The notes under the pieces were generated by a model, which was given only the letters and a program-made list of their open reading frames with translations, was not told where the DNA came from and did no database searches. 64,000 bases of DNA, from NCBI GenBank assembly GCA_963529855.1, contig CAURZK010000008.1, forward strand, positions 1-64,000, given 5' to 3'. Origin of the DNA: 34-65-8 sp963529855 (lineage in GTDB: Bacteria; Pseudomonadota; Alphaproteobacteria; Sphingomonadales; Sphingomonadaceae). Of the stretch, positions 9,138 through 20,101 are shown in pieces. The stretch's first letter is position 1, and the number at the start of each line of letters is the position of its first letter. The translations under genes and the position numbers were made by a program.

Positions 9138-9542
9138 TTACGGCAGGTAGGCGTGGACCAGGCCCATGGCGATATAGAACAGCAGCCAATACGCCGCGTC
9201 GATGAAGAACAAAGCCCTGGACTTCCGTGAAAACAGGTAGTTGGTTCCGATCGCCGGCACGATGAAGCCGAGCGCCACGCCGAACGCGGTCATCACCTTG
9301 ACCAGTACCGAAAGGTCCTGGGTATAGGTCGCGAAGGTATGTGCCAGCGTCCAGCTTGCGAGCAACGAGAACGCGAACGCACCGCCATAAATCAGCGGCA
9401 TGCTGCCCTGCTTCACCTGTTCCTCGGTCAGTCCGACCGCGCCCATCCAGCGCCTGCCCATGATCGGTCCGTACCACATCCCGCCGACTGCAAAGCCGGT
9501 CAGCGCCGCCAGCACCACGGCCAGCCAGTTCACGTCGAACAT
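9138..9542 (-). CDS. DUF1761 family membrane protein
   Basis: The 134-residue protein starts at MFDVNWLAVVLAAL. ATG 9542 is preferred over longer starts because GGGGAGA lies about 8 bases upstream and the family normally begins this way. Four hydrophobic helices are visible, with the conserved GGMWYGP motif at about residues 20-26. Function of DUF1761 is unknown; some members are putative inner-membrane permease-like proteins. It is convergent with the channel gene (6-base gap) and divergent from rimO. Confidence 0.88.
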   Translation of the reverse strand: MFDVNWLAVVLAALTGFAVGGMWYGPIMGRRWMGAVGLTEEQVKQGSMPLIYGGAFAFSLLASWTLAHTFATYTQDLSVLVKVMTAFGVALGFIVPAIGTNYLFSRKSRALFFIDAAYWLLFYIAMGLVHAYLP

Positions 9543-9622
9543 GCCATGTCTCCCCTCGCCCAAACCCTGCGGAACGAAAGGATAGCGCAAAAGGCCCCAT
9601 GGGTGTAAGGGGCCGCCCGATC

Positions 9623-11002
9623 ATGGCCACCACCCCAACTGTTCTCCCCGACCAGAAGAAGGTCGGGATGGTCAGCCTCGGCTGTCCCAAGGCGCTCGTT
9701 GATTCCGAGCGTATCCTCACGCGCCTGCGTGCCGATGGCTACGCGATGAGCCCCGATTATGCCGGGGCCGATGTCGTGCTGGTCAACACCTGCGGCTTCC
9801 TCGACAGCGCCAAGGAAGAAAGCCTTGCCGCGATTGGGGAGGCGATTGCCGAAAACGGCCGCGTGATCGTGACCGGCTGCATGGGCGAGGATGCCGAGAG
9901 CATTCGCCGCGTCCACCCGCAGGTCCTCGCCGTCACCGGCGCGCACCAGTACGAAGCGGTGGTCGAGGCCGTCCACGAAGCCGCACCGCCCAGCCAAGGG
10001 CCATTCATCGACCTGATCCCGCAACCGGACATCAAGCTGACGCCCCGACACTACAGCTATCTCAAGATTTCCGAAGGGTGCAATCACTCCTGCGCCTTCT
10101 GCATCATCCCGCAGCTGCGCGGGAAGCTCGCCAGCCGCAGGATCGACGCGGTGCTGCGCGAGGCGGAGAAACTGGTCGCGGCAGGCACGCGCGAACTGCT
10201 GGTTATCAGCCAGGATACCAGCGCCTATGGCGTCGACATCCGGCACGAGGAGCGGATGTGGAAGGATCACCCCGTCCGCGCCCACATGACCGATCTGGCC
10301 CGCGAACTGGGCGCATTGCGCACGCCTGACGGCATGCCGCCGTGGGTGCGGCTGCATTACGTCTACCCCTACCCCCACGTCGATGCGGTGATTCCGCTGA
10401 TGGCCGAAGGGCTGTTGACGCCGTATCTCGACATCCCGTTTCAGCACGCTTCGCCCCGCGTCCTGAAGGCGATGAAGCGCCCCGCGAACGAAGCCAAGGT
10501 GCTGGAACGCATCCGCAGCTGGCGTGCGATCGCACCCGACCTCACCATCCGGTCCAGCTTCGTTGTCGGCTTCCCCGGCGAAACGGAAGAGGACTTCCAG
10601 TATCTGCTCGATTGGCTGGAAGAAGCGCAGCTCGACCGCGTTGGCGCGTTTCGGTTCGAACAGGTCGAGGGCGCTGCCGCCAACCTGTTGCCCGATCCCG
10701 TTCCCGAAGCGGTCAAGGAAGAACGCTACGCCCGGATCATGGAAGTGACCGAGCGGATCAGCGCCGCCAAGCTCGCGGCGAAGGTCGGCCGCGTTCTGCC
10801 AGTGATCGTCGACGAGGTCGGCGAGCCCGACGAAGACGGCGATCTGGGTGCAACGGCGCGCAGCCAGGCCGACGCGCCGGAAATCGACGGGCAGGTCTAC
10901 CTGCGCAATGTCGCAGCGTCACTTCAGCCAGGCGACGTCATCGAGGTACTGGTCGAGGATTCCGACGCGCACGACCTTTACGCCGTGCCGGTCGGCGCCT
11001 GA
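9623..11002 (+). CDS. rimO: Ribosomal protein uS12 methylthiotransferase RimO
   Basis: The 459-residue radical-SAM enzyme adds a methylthio group to the conserved Asp of ribosomal protein S12. The N-terminal UPF0004 domain starts KVGMVSLGCPKALVDSE, the RimO-specific variant, and has further cluster Cys in NTCGF and TGCMGE. The radical-SAM CxxxCxxC is in GCNHSCAFCIIP. The C-terminus has a TRAM domain. Length is normal. An in-frame ATG at 9599 would add eight unconserved residues; 9623 is chosen for fit to the family. Confidence 0.97.
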   Translation: MATTPTVLPDQKKVGMVSLGCPKALVDSERILTRLRADGYAMSPDYAGADVVLVNTCGFLDSAKEESLAAIGEAIAENGRVIVTGCMGEDAESIRRVHPQVLAVTGAHQYEAVVEAVHEAAPPSQGPFIDLIPQPDIKLTPRHYSYLKISEGCNHSCAFCIIPQLRGKLASRRIDAVLREAEKLVAAGTRELLVISQDTSAYGVDIRHEERMWKDHPVRAHMTDLARELGALRTPDGMPPWVRLHYVYPYPHVDAVIPLMAEGLLTPYLDIPFQHASPRVLKAMKRPANEAKVLERIRSWRAIAPDLTIRSSFVVGFPGETEEDFQYLLDWLEEAQLDRVGAFRFEQVEGAAANLLPDPVPEAVKEERYARIMEVTERISAAKLAAKVGRVLPVIVDEVGEPDEDGDLGATARSQADAPEIDGQVYLRNVAASLQPGDVIEVLVEDSDAHDLYAVPVGA

Positions 11003-11049
11003 TCCGCAGTTCGCGCGAAACGATCGCCGCCCAGCTACGTTCTGCGCAC

Positions 11050-11847
11050 ATGCCCATTGCCATCCATGCCACGTTCGCCTTCTCGACCAAGGCGCCGACC
11101 GACGTGCTGCTCCAGTTCGAAGCGGCCGCGATTCCCGAACAGCGCATCCTGTCCACCCACACGCGCATGGGAACGGCGGAACACTTCGCGCGGGTGCCTG
11201 CAGAAGACGACATCGGGGAACGGATCTGGCTCGATATCGAGGGCCGCTTCGAAGTTGAATACCGCGCCGAGATAGACGTGCGGCGGATCGTCGCGGATGT
11301 TGCAGCGCTGCCCGGTCTCGCCCCGCACGACCTGCCGGGTGAGGCGGTCAAGTATCTCCTCGATTCGCGCTATTGCCCCGCCGACAGCTTTCAGTCGTTT
11401 GTCGAGGCCGAGTTCGAAGGCACCAGCGGCGGCGCGCGGGTCGAGGCGATCCGTGCCTGGATCGCGGAGCACTTCACTTATGCCCCGGGTTCGAGCCATT
11501 CGGCCACGGACGCGCGCGACAGCTTCATCGAGCGGCGCGGTATCTGCCGCGACTATGCCCACATGGTGGTGACCCTGGCGCGCGCCAGTGCAATTCCCGC
11601 GCGTTACGTCGCCTGCTTCGCGCCGGGGGTCGACCCGCCCGATTTCCATGCAGTGGCAGAGGTATTCCTGGCCGACCCAGCCATCCCCGGCGGGGGCGCA
11701 TGGCACCTGGTCGATGCCACTGGCATGGCCGACCCGGCGCAGACGGTGAAGATCGGCGTCGGGCGCGACGCGGCCGATGTCAGTTTCCTCACCAGCTTCG
11801 GACCGAGCGACTTTCTCGAAAAGGCCGTTACCGTCACGCAGACCTGA
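11050..11847 (+). CDS. Transglutaminase-like cysteine protease family protein
   Basis: The 265-residue protein has an N-terminal beta-rich part and a C-terminal transglutaminase-like domain with an apparent catalytic triad. Cys lies in GICRDYAH, His in DFHAVAEVF and Asp in WHLVDATG. Such proteins are common in alphaproteobacteria and are usually thought to be peptidases or amidases rather than true cross-linking enzymes; the substrate is unknown. No signal peptide is visible. It follows rimO by 47 bases. An 80-base gap separates it from glk, where a promoter element for glk lies. Confidence 0.9.
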   Translation: MPIAIHATFAFSTKAPTDVLLQFEAAAIPEQRILSTHTRMGTAEHFARVPAEDDIGERIWLDIEGRFEVEYRAEIDVRRIVADVAALPGLAPHDLPGEAVKYLLDSRYCPADSFQSFVEAEFEGTSGGARVEAIRAWIAEHFTYAPGSSHSATDARDSFIERRGICRDYAHMVVTLARASAIPARYVACFAPGVDPPDFHAVAEVFLADPAIPGGGAWHLVDATGMADPAQTVKIGVGRDAADVSFLTSFGPSDFLEKAVTVTQT

Positions 11848-11857
11848 CCCAGGCGCC

Positions 11858-11871
11858 TGAATATGTATGCG
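11858..11871 (+). promoter_or_regulatory. 14-bp imperfect palindrome upstream of glk (candidate LacI operator)
   Basis: TGAATATGTATGCG lies 57 bases upstream of the glk ATG. Exactly the same 14 bases occur upstream of zwf. The site is an imperfect palindrome (G.ATA TG TAT.C), the kind of symmetry used by LacI-family repressors. A LacI-type regulator gene sits between the two targets. It could instead be, or overlap, a -10 promoter element. Confidence 0.55.
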
Positions 11872-11927
11872 GCGCGTGGGCAAGCCGCGCCTGCGCTGCT
11901 AGTTCCTTACGGCAAGGGAGGACGGCG

Positions 11928-12902
11928 ATGGACCTGGTGGCGGTGGATATCGGCGGGACGCATGCCCGCTTCGCGATCGCAAGCGTGGCGGCGGACGGTG
12001 CCATCACGTTGGGCGAGCCTGAAACGCTCCACACTCGCGACCATGCCAGTTTCCAGACTGCGTGGGAGGATTTCCGCAATCGCCAGGGTGGCACCTTGCC
12101 CGATGCGGTCAGCATGGCGATCGCCGGCCCGGTCGGCGGCGATGTCATCCGCTTTACTAACAATCCCTGGATCATCCGTCCCGCGCTGGTGCGGGAAAAG
12201 CTGCGCGTGGAACATTACACGCTGGTCAACGACTTTGCCGCCGTTGCTCATGCCGTGGCGCGCGCCGGGGACGAACAGTTCCTGCATCTCGCCGGGCCCG
12301 ACACGCCTTTGGGCGCGGAAGGCACCATCAGCGTGCTGGGCCCCGGCACCGGGCTCGGCGTCGCGCACCTGTGGCGCGGGGGCGGCACCTACCGGGTCCA
12401 GCCGACGGAGGGCGGGCATATCGACTATGCCCCGCTCGACATGATCGAGGACGCGATACTCGCGCGGCTTCGCAAGCGGCACAACCGTGTCTCGGTGGAA
12501 CGTGTCGTCGCCGGCCCCGGTATCGTCGATATCTATCAGGCACTCGCCGCGATGGAGGGACGCGCGCTGGTGGAACGCGACGACAAGGAAATCTGGGCGA
12601 CCGGAATGGACGGCAGCGACAGCCTTGCCGCCGCGGCGGTGGACCGGTTTTGCCTCTCGCTCGGCTCGGTCGCGGGCGACATCGCGCTGGCGCAGGGCGG
12701 CTTTGCCGGCGTCGTAATTGCGGGCGGGCTTGGCTACCGGATCCGCGAGACGTTGCTCAAGAGCGGGTTTGCCCAGCGGTTCCGCGCCAAGGGCCGGTTC
12801 GAACATCTGATGGCGGCGATCCCGGTCAAGCTGATCGTCCACCCACAGCCCGGCCTATTCGGCGCGGCAGCCGCGTTCGTGGCGGAGCATGGCCCGCAAT
12901 GA
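11928..12902 (+). CDS. glk: Glucokinase
   Basis: The 324-residue ROK-unrelated glucokinase (Glk family) phosphorylates glucose with ATP, feeding glucose 6-phosphate to zwf. MDLVAVDIGGTHARFA is the phosphate-binding start, with TNNPW and LVNDFAAVAHA in the sugar-binding region and GPGTGLGVA in the nucleotide fold. A very strong ribosome-binding site AAGGGAGG (11914-11921) precedes ATG 11928. The stop overlaps the next gene by ATGA, so it is translationally coupled to the PEP-carboxylase-like gene. It probably shares control with zwf through the common 14-bp element. Confidence 0.97.
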   Translation: MDLVAVDIGGTHARFAIASVAADGAITLGEPETLHTRDHASFQTAWEDFRNRQGGTLPDAVSMAIAGPVGGDVIRFTNNPWIIRPALVREKLRVEHYTLVNDFAAVAHAVARAGDEQFLHLAGPDTPLGAEGTISVLGPGTGLGVAHLWRGGGTYRVQPTEGGHIDYAPLDMIEDAILARLRKRHNRVSVERVVAGPGIVDIYQALAAMEGRALVERDDKEIWATGMDGSDSLAAAAVDRFCLSLGSVAGDIALAQGGFAGVVIAGGLGYRIRETLLKSGFAQRFRAKGRFEHLMAAIPVKLIVHPQPGLFGAAAAFVAEHGPQ

Positions 12903-15643
12903 GGACGGTTGCCGAGCTGGAACAGCGGCTGGGCGAACTTCACCAGCAGACGCGGGAAACCCCGCTGTTCAATCCGGTATTCCAGCTGTCGCTCGACCTA
13001 TCGCGTCTGATCGAAAGCGGCGAACTGGATTTCGCTGCGCTGGAAGCGCTGGTGGCAGAGCTGGAATGCGAAAGCATGAAGACCCGCGCCTTGCGGCTGC
13101 GGTCGCTGCTCGCTCCTACTGGCAAGCCCGACCCGGCAGGCGATTTCGACACGTTTCGCGCACGGTGGGAACGGCCGCAGATGCACTGCGTGTTCACCGC
13201 CCATCCGACCTTCCTGCTGACCCCGGAACAGGGCGCGGCGGTCGCGGAAGCGGCGGCAGGCGAAGGCGCGATCGGCGAAGGCGTCTGCGTACTGGCTCGC
13301 GAACGGCCGCAGATCACGCTCGCGCACGAACACGCACAGGCGATGGCGGCGTTGGCGCGCGGTCAGGACGCGCGCGACCGGTTCGTCGCAGGGCTGCTGG
13401 ACGAGGCACGGACCCGCTGGCCCGGGCAGTGGCAGGATTTCGCGCCGCTCCCGTTCCGTTTCGCAACCTGGGTCGGTTACGACATGGACGGCCGTACCGA
13501 CATCGGCTGGCATACCTCCATCGCGTTCCGACTGGCGGAAAAGGCCGAGCGTCTGGCGCGCTATGTCGCGCAGCTGGCCGCGATCGACCCGGCGCATGAG
13601 TTGCTCGGCACCCTGCGACCGGCAGCCGAGTACGCGGCTGCGCGGGCAGCGGATTTCGCCGGGGACCTGTCCGATGGGGAAGCGTTTGCGCAGGCTGCCA
13701 ATCGCCTCACCGCCGATAACCCGGCCAAGCTGCTCACGCTCGCACCGCTGATCGCCGCTCTGGAGGGCGAGGCGCGCGATTCCGGCAGCGCGGTCGCACT
13801 GCGCACGCTGGCCGCCGCAATGCGGGCCGACGGTCTGGGCATGGGCTGGATTCACTTCCGGGTGAACGCCAAGCAGCTGCACAACGCCGTGCGCCGCCGC
13901 CTGCCCGAAGGCGAGGCGATCGAGCTCGCCAGCAAAAGCGCGCTCGCCACCTTGCGCACGATGGTGGAACAGGCGCACCCGCTGCGCACCAATTTCGCCG
14001 CGCTGGCGACCGAAAGCTCGACCGCGATCCGCCAGTTCATCGCGATGGCGCAGATCCTGCAGCATATCGACGCCGACGCGCCGATCCGCATGTTGGTAGC
14101 CGAATGCGAACAGCCCGCGACGATGCTGGCCGCGCTCTATTTCGCCAAGCTGTTCGGCGTGGCGGACAAGGTCGACGTGTCGCCGCTGTTCGAGACGGAA
14201 ACCGCGCTGGAGCATGGCGGCCGGTTCCTCGACGCGCTGCTGTCAGAGCCGGCCTATCGCGAATATGCGCGCGGCCGCGGTCGGGTGTCGGTGCAGACCG
14301 GCTTTTCCGACGCGGGGCGGTTCGTGGGCCAGATCCCGGCCAGCCTCGCGATCGAACGCCTTCAGGGCCGCCTGGCCGAAGCGATGGCAGCCAATGGCCT
14401 GACCGATGTTGCCGCGCTGGTGTTCGACACCCATGGCGAGAGCATGGGCCGCGGCGCCCATCCGGGCGGTTTCCGCGACAGGATCGAATGGCCGCTCAGC
14501 CCATGGGCGCGCCGCCGCTTCGCCCGTGCCGGCATCCGGCTGGAGCCGGAAGTAAGTTTCCAGGGCGGCGACGGTTACCTGTTCTTTGGCAATCCGGAAC
14601 TGGCCTTCGCAACCCTCAGCCGGATCGCCGAGCTGCGCCCCGCGGAAACCGACGCGGCAGCGCCCGCCGATCCGTTCTATCGCCGCACGGATCTGTCGCT
14701 CGATTTCTACCGCGCGGTGAAGGATCATCAGCGCCACCACCTCGAAAGCCGAACCTACAGCCGCGCGATCACCGCGTTCGGCCTCGGGCTGCTCAACCCC
14801 ACCGGCAGCCGCGTATCGCGCCGCCAGTCCGACATCAATGCCGACCGCGAGATGAGCCTGCGCCAGATCCGCGCCATTCCGCACAATGCGATCCTCCAGC
14901 AGCTGGGCTACCCCGTCAACGTGATCGCCGGGGTCGGCAGCGCGGCTGAAGGCAATCGGGAGGAACTGGCCGCGCTGCTTACCGAAAGCCCGCGCGGGCG
15001 CCAGATCGTGCGACTGGTGCGCGCGGCCAATGCGCTTGCCAGCATCAAGACCGTCGCGGCCTTCGGAGAGTTGTTCAATTCCGCCTACTGGGCCAGCCGC
15101 ACATATCGCGGCACCGAACCCGCAATTGCGGATGCCTGCGCAATGCTGGCCGAATACCTAGTTTCCGACGATCGGACAGGCGTGTTCCGCCGTCTCGCTT
15201 CGCGCCTCCGGATCGACGCGCTGAAGCTCCACCGCCTGCTCGATCTTGTACCCGAAGAGGCCGCGGTTGCCGACCGCGAAGGCGTGCGGCGGCGCATCGG
15301 CGTATTGCAGGCGCTGCGGCTCGCGCTGTTGCAGCACATGTTCCTGCGCGCGGTGTCCGTCCCCGCGTTCAGCCGCGCCAACGATGTCAGCCGCGGCGAC
15401 GTGATCGAGATGGTCCTGACCCTGCGCGTGGACGATGCGCTGGCACAGCTGCGCCGCGCCTTCCCCGTGCGCGTGCCGGGACCCGGCGACTACGCGCTCG
15501 ACCAGCCGAGCGATTATCCCGACGGCGGCGAGGAAGGGTATGGCGCGATCGAGCGCGACTGCATCGCACCGATGGAACGCGCCCACGCCTTGAGCCTGCG
15601 GATCAGCATTGCCATCGCCAACGAATTCGGCGCGCACGGCTGA
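12899..15643 (+). CDS. Divergent phosphoenolpyruvate carboxylase-like protein
   Basis: The 914-residue length and motif order match PEP carboxylase, which fixes bicarbonate onto PEP to give oxaloacetate. Visible counterparts are FTAHPT (about residue 100, catalytic His kept), GYDMDGRTD for the usual GGDRDGNP, GFSDAGRFVG for YSDSxKDAG, THGESMGRG for FHGRGGSxGRG, and LRQIRAIP for LRAIP. At two sites the normally essential Lys and Arg appear to be Arg and Glu. The C-terminus ends FGAHG instead of the usual xNTG that helps bind allosteric aspartate. It may be a divergent subfamily with altered chemistry or an inactive homologue. It overlaps glk by ATGA and converges on the LacI gene. Confidence 0.85.
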   Translation: MRTVAELEQRLGELHQQTRETPLFNPVFQLSLDLSRLIESGELDFAALEALVAELECESMKTRALRLRSLLAPTGKPDPAGDFDTFRARWERPQMHCVFTAHPTFLLTPEQGAAVAEAAAGEGAIGEGVCVLARERPQITLAHEHAQAMAALARGQDARDRFVAGLLDEARTRWPGQWQDFAPLPFRFATWVGYDMDGRTDIGWHTSIAFRLAEKAERLARYVAQLAAIDPAHELLGTLRPAAEYAAARAADFAGDLSDGEAFAQAANRLTADNPAKLLTLAPLIAALEGEARDSGSAVALRTLAAAMRADGLGMGWIHFRVNAKQLHNAVRRRLPEGEAIELASKSALATLRTMVEQAHPLRTNFAALATESSTAIRQFIAMAQILQHIDADAPIRMLVAECEQPATMLAALYFAKLFGVADKVDVSPLFETETALEHGGRFLDALLSEPAYREYARGRGRVSVQTGFSDAGRFVGQIPASLAIERLQGRLAEAMAANGLTDVAALVFDTHGESMGRGAHPGGFRDRIEWPLSPWARRRFARAGIRLEPEVSFQGGDGYLFFGNPELAFATLSRIAELRPAETDAAAPADPFYRRTDLSLDFYRAVKDHQRHHLESRTYSRAITAFGLGLLNPTGSRVSRRQSDINADREMSLRQIRAIPHNAILQQLGYPVNVIAGVGSAAEGNREELAALLTESPRGRQIVRLVRAANALASIKTVAAFGELFNSAYWASRTYRGTEPAIADACAMLAEYLVSDDRTGVFRRLASRLRIDALKLHRLLDLVPEEAAVADREGVRRRIGVLQALRLALLQHMFLRAVSVPAFSRANDVSRGDVIEMVLTLRVDDALAQLRRAFPVRVPGPGDYALDQPSDYPDGGEEGYGAIERDCIAPMERAHALSLRISIAIANEFGAHG

Positions 15644-16675
15644 TTAGTTCCGCGCAGTGCTTCCCCGCGGGATCAGGGTGACCGGCACGCGGCGGTCGCC
15701 CTCGCCGCTGCCGAGCACTGCGTCGACAAGCGCGGCGCCGGCCGCTGCCGGGTCAGGGCCGATCGTGCTCAGGGGCGGGCGACTGTATCGCCCGGCGATC
15801 AGGTCGTCGAAGCCGATCACGCCGACGTCCTGCGGCACCGCCATGTCTGCCCCCGCCAGCGCGTCGAGCGCGCCCAGCGCCATCGCGTCGCACGCGGCGA
15901 ATATGGCATCGATGTCGTCCCCCCGCTCGATCAGGCGCTGCGCGGCACGGCGCCCTTCCGTCTCGCGGCTGGCATCGCTGACCGTGGCGACCAGGCACGG
16001 GTCGAGCCCGGCCGCGCGCATGGCTTCGGCATAGCCTTCCCATCGTTCGGTGAACTGGATCTGCGGGGTGTCGAGCGCGCCGAGGAAGCAGGGCCGCCTG
16101 TACCCTTGCGCCAGAAGATGTTCCACTGCCAGCCGCCCGGCCGCGCGGTTATCCGACCGCACCCATTCGAGCTCGTCGAACGGCGAGCCCCAATAGGCGA
16201 CCCGGCGCGCCTCGCCCTCCAGCCCGCGGAAGTAATCCCACGCCGGTGCATTCGTGGTCGTGCCGATCACAACCAGCGCATCGGCCCAGCCGCGTTCCTG
16301 ATAATGGCCGAACAGGCTTTCCTCGCGCGCCTGGAAAGAAACCAGCGTTTCGAACCCGCGTTCGGATGCCGCGACGCACACGCTGCCGAGCAGGGCATAG
16401 GCAAACGGGTTGATCGTCGCCGCGCTTTCGCCCGGGCGGCAGATCACGACCACCGCCAGCGTACCGGTCGATCCGCGCCGCAACCGTGCGGCGCGTTCGT
16501 CGACGAAATAGCCCAGTTCTTCCGCCGCACGCATGACCTTGCTGCGGGTCGGTTCGGCAATGACCGGCGATCCGGCGAGCGCGCGGCTGACGGTCGACTG
16601 GCTGACGCCGGCCCGCTCGGCCACGTCGAAGGATGTGGGCCGCCTGTTGCGCTGGCCCTGCCGCTCGTCGCTCAT
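15644..16675 (-). CDS. LacI/GalR-family transcriptional regulator
   Basis: The 343-residue protein has an N-terminal LacI helix-turn-helix (about residues 14-60: SFDVAERAGVSQSTVSRAL) with hinge helix, then a periplasmic-binding-protein-like effector domain. It begins 150 bases from the divergent zwf start and ends next to the PEP-carboxylase-like gene, in the middle of the sugar block. It is therefore the obvious candidate regulator of glk and zwf-edd-eda, which share a 14-bp palindromic element. The effector is likely a sugar or sugar phosphate; the sequence does not show which. Confidence 0.94.
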   Translation of the reverse strand: MSDERQGQRNRRPTSFDVAERAGVSQSTVSRALAGSPVIAEPTRSKVMRAAEELGYFVDERAARLRRGSTGTLAVVVICRPGESAATINPFAYALLGSVCVAASERGFETLVSFQAREESLFGHYQERGWADALVVIGTTTNAPAWDYFRGLEGEARRVAYWGSPFDELEWVRSDNRAAGRLAVEHLLAQGYRRPCFLGALDTPQIQFTERWEGYAEAMRAAGLDPCLVATVSDASRETEGRRAAQRLIERGDDIDAIFAACDAMALGALDALAGADMAVPQDVGVIGFDDLIAGRYSRPPLSTIGPDPAAAGAALVDAVLGSGEGDRRVPVTLIPRGSTARN

Positions 16676-16751
16676 GCCGCCGGTCTATCGGCATTGGCAG
16701 GCCGGGGGCAAGCGCAGGAGCGATCCTGCCAACAGCCATGGGCGGCGCAGG

Positions 16752-16765
16752 TGAATATGTATGCG
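16752..16765 (+). promoter_or_regulatory. 14-bp imperfect palindrome upstream of zwf (candidate LacI operator)
   Basis: The sequence TGAATATGTATGCG is identical to that upstream of glk, here 61 bases before the zwf ATG and 77 bases from the divergent LacI gene start. Identity of 14 bases and near-identical distance to the two start codons argue for a shared regulatory element. Confidence 0.6.
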
Positions 16766-16825
16766 ACCCACTGGCGCTGTGCAGCCCGCCCCCCTAGGTA
16801 GACAAGGCATTGGAAGGGCCCGTTG

Positions 16826-18265
16826 ATGAGCTTCACCGCTGACCGCCTGCTGCTGTTCGGCGCGACCGGAGACCTGGCGCAGCGGATGCTGCTGCCCTCG
16901 CTCTACGCGCTCGATCACGATGGGCTGCTCCCTGGCAACCTGCGGATCGTGGGCACTGCCCGCACCGAAATGAACGATGGCGAATTCCGCCAGTTCGCCC
17001 GCGTCGCGCTGGAGAAATACCTGCCTGCGAACCGCCGGGGCGGGATGGCCGATTTCCTCAACCGGCTGAGCTATCAGGCGCTCGATGCCAATCAGCTCGA
17101 TGGCTATGCCGCCCTTGCCGACAAGGTAGGTACGCCCGAACAGGGGCTGGCGATCTTCCTGTCGACCGCGCCCAGTCTGTTCGAGCCGACCATCCGGGGG
17201 CTTCAGCATGCAGGGCTGACGGGCGACAACGTGCGCATGTGCCTGGAAAAGCCGCTGGGCACGGACCTCGCCTCCAGCCGCGAAATCAACGACGCGGTCG
17301 CCGCCGCCTTTCCGGAAAACCGCATTTTCCGCATCGATCACTATCTGGGCAAGGAAACCGTCCAGAACCTGCTCGCGCTGCGGTTCGCCAATATCCTGTT
17401 CGAACCGCTGTGGAATGCGGCCCACATCGACCATGTCCAGATCACCGTGGGCGAAACCGTTGGTCTGGAAGGCCGTGTAGCGTTCTATGACGATGCAGGC
17501 GCATTGCGCGACATGGTGCAGAACCACATGCTTCAGCTGCTTGCGCTGGTGGCGATGGAGCCCCCCGGCAATTTCGACGCGACCGCCGTCCGCGACGAGA
17601 AGGTCAAGGTGCTGCGATCGCTGCGCAAGGTGGCGGAAAACGAAACCGTCACCGGCCAGTACCGTGCCGGCGCGATCAAGGGGCAGGCCGTGCCCGGTTA
17701 CGACGAGGAACTGGGCAAGGATTCGGCCACCGAAACCTTCGTCGCGATCAAGGCGCATGTCGACAACTGGCGCTGGAAAGGCGTGCCGTTCTACCTGCGC
17801 ACGGGCAAACGCCTGCCCGAACGCGTGACCGAGATCATCGTCCAGTTCCGCTGCGTGCCGCATTCCATCTTCGCCGACAAGGGTGCGCGGATGCAGCCCA
17901 ACAAGCTGGTCATCGGCATTCAGCCTGAAGAAAACATCACCCTGTCGCTTATGGCCAAGGTACCGGGGCTCGATCGCGAAGGCATTCGTTTGCGCAGCGT
18001 GCCGCTCAACATCGCCATGCCCGACGCCTTTTCCGGCGCGGTCCGCCGGATCGCTTACGAACGCCTGCTGCTCGACCTGATCGAAGGCGACCAGACGCTA
18101 TTCGTGCGCCGGGACGAGGTCGAGGCCCAGTGGGAATGGATCGATGCGATCCGCATCGGCTGGAACCAGCAAAACATCGATCCAAAGCCCTACCCGGCCG
18201 GCACCTGGGGCCCAAGCGCTGCAATTGCGCTGGCCGAGCGCGACGGGGTGACGTGGCATGAATAG
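16826..18265 (+). CDS. zwf: Glucose-6-phosphate 1-dehydrogenase
   Basis: The 479-residue enzyme oxidises glucose 6-phosphate to 6-phosphogluconolactone with NADP or NAD, the entry step of the Entner-Doudoroff and oxidative pentose phosphate routes. The nucleotide-binding motif GATGDLAQR lies at about residues 11-19 and the substrate-binding RIDHYLGKE at about 172-180. ATG 16826 is chosen over the overlapping upstream TTG. It leads zwf-edd-eda. No 6-phosphogluconolactonase (pgl) gene lies between zwf and edd, although in several sphingomonads it does. Confidence 0.98.
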   Translation: MSFTADRLLLFGATGDLAQRMLLPSLYALDHDGLLPGNLRIVGTARTEMNDGEFRQFARVALEKYLPANRRGGMADFLNRLSYQALDANQLDGYAALADKVGTPEQGLAIFLSTAPSLFEPTIRGLQHAGLTGDNVRMCLEKPLGTDLASSREINDAVAAAFPENRIFRIDHYLGKETVQNLLALRFANILFEPLWNAAHIDHVQITVGETVGLEGRVAFYDDAGALRDMVQNHMLQLLALVAMEPPGNFDATAVRDEKVKVLRSLRKVAENETVTGQYRAGAIKGQAVPGYDEELGKDSATETFVAIKAHVDNWRWKGVPFYLRTGKRLPERVTEIIVQFRCVPHSIFADKGARMQPNKLVIGIQPEENITLSLMAKVPGLDREGIRLRSVPLNIAMPDAFSGAVRRIAYERLLLDLIEGDQTLFVRRDEVEAQWEWIDAIRIGWNQQNIDPKPYPAGTWGPSAAIALAERDGVTWHE

Positions 18266-18288
18266 GGTTGGCATGAGCGAGGTCGGGC

Positions 18289-20100
<1,812 letters not shown>

Positions 20101-20101
20101 C

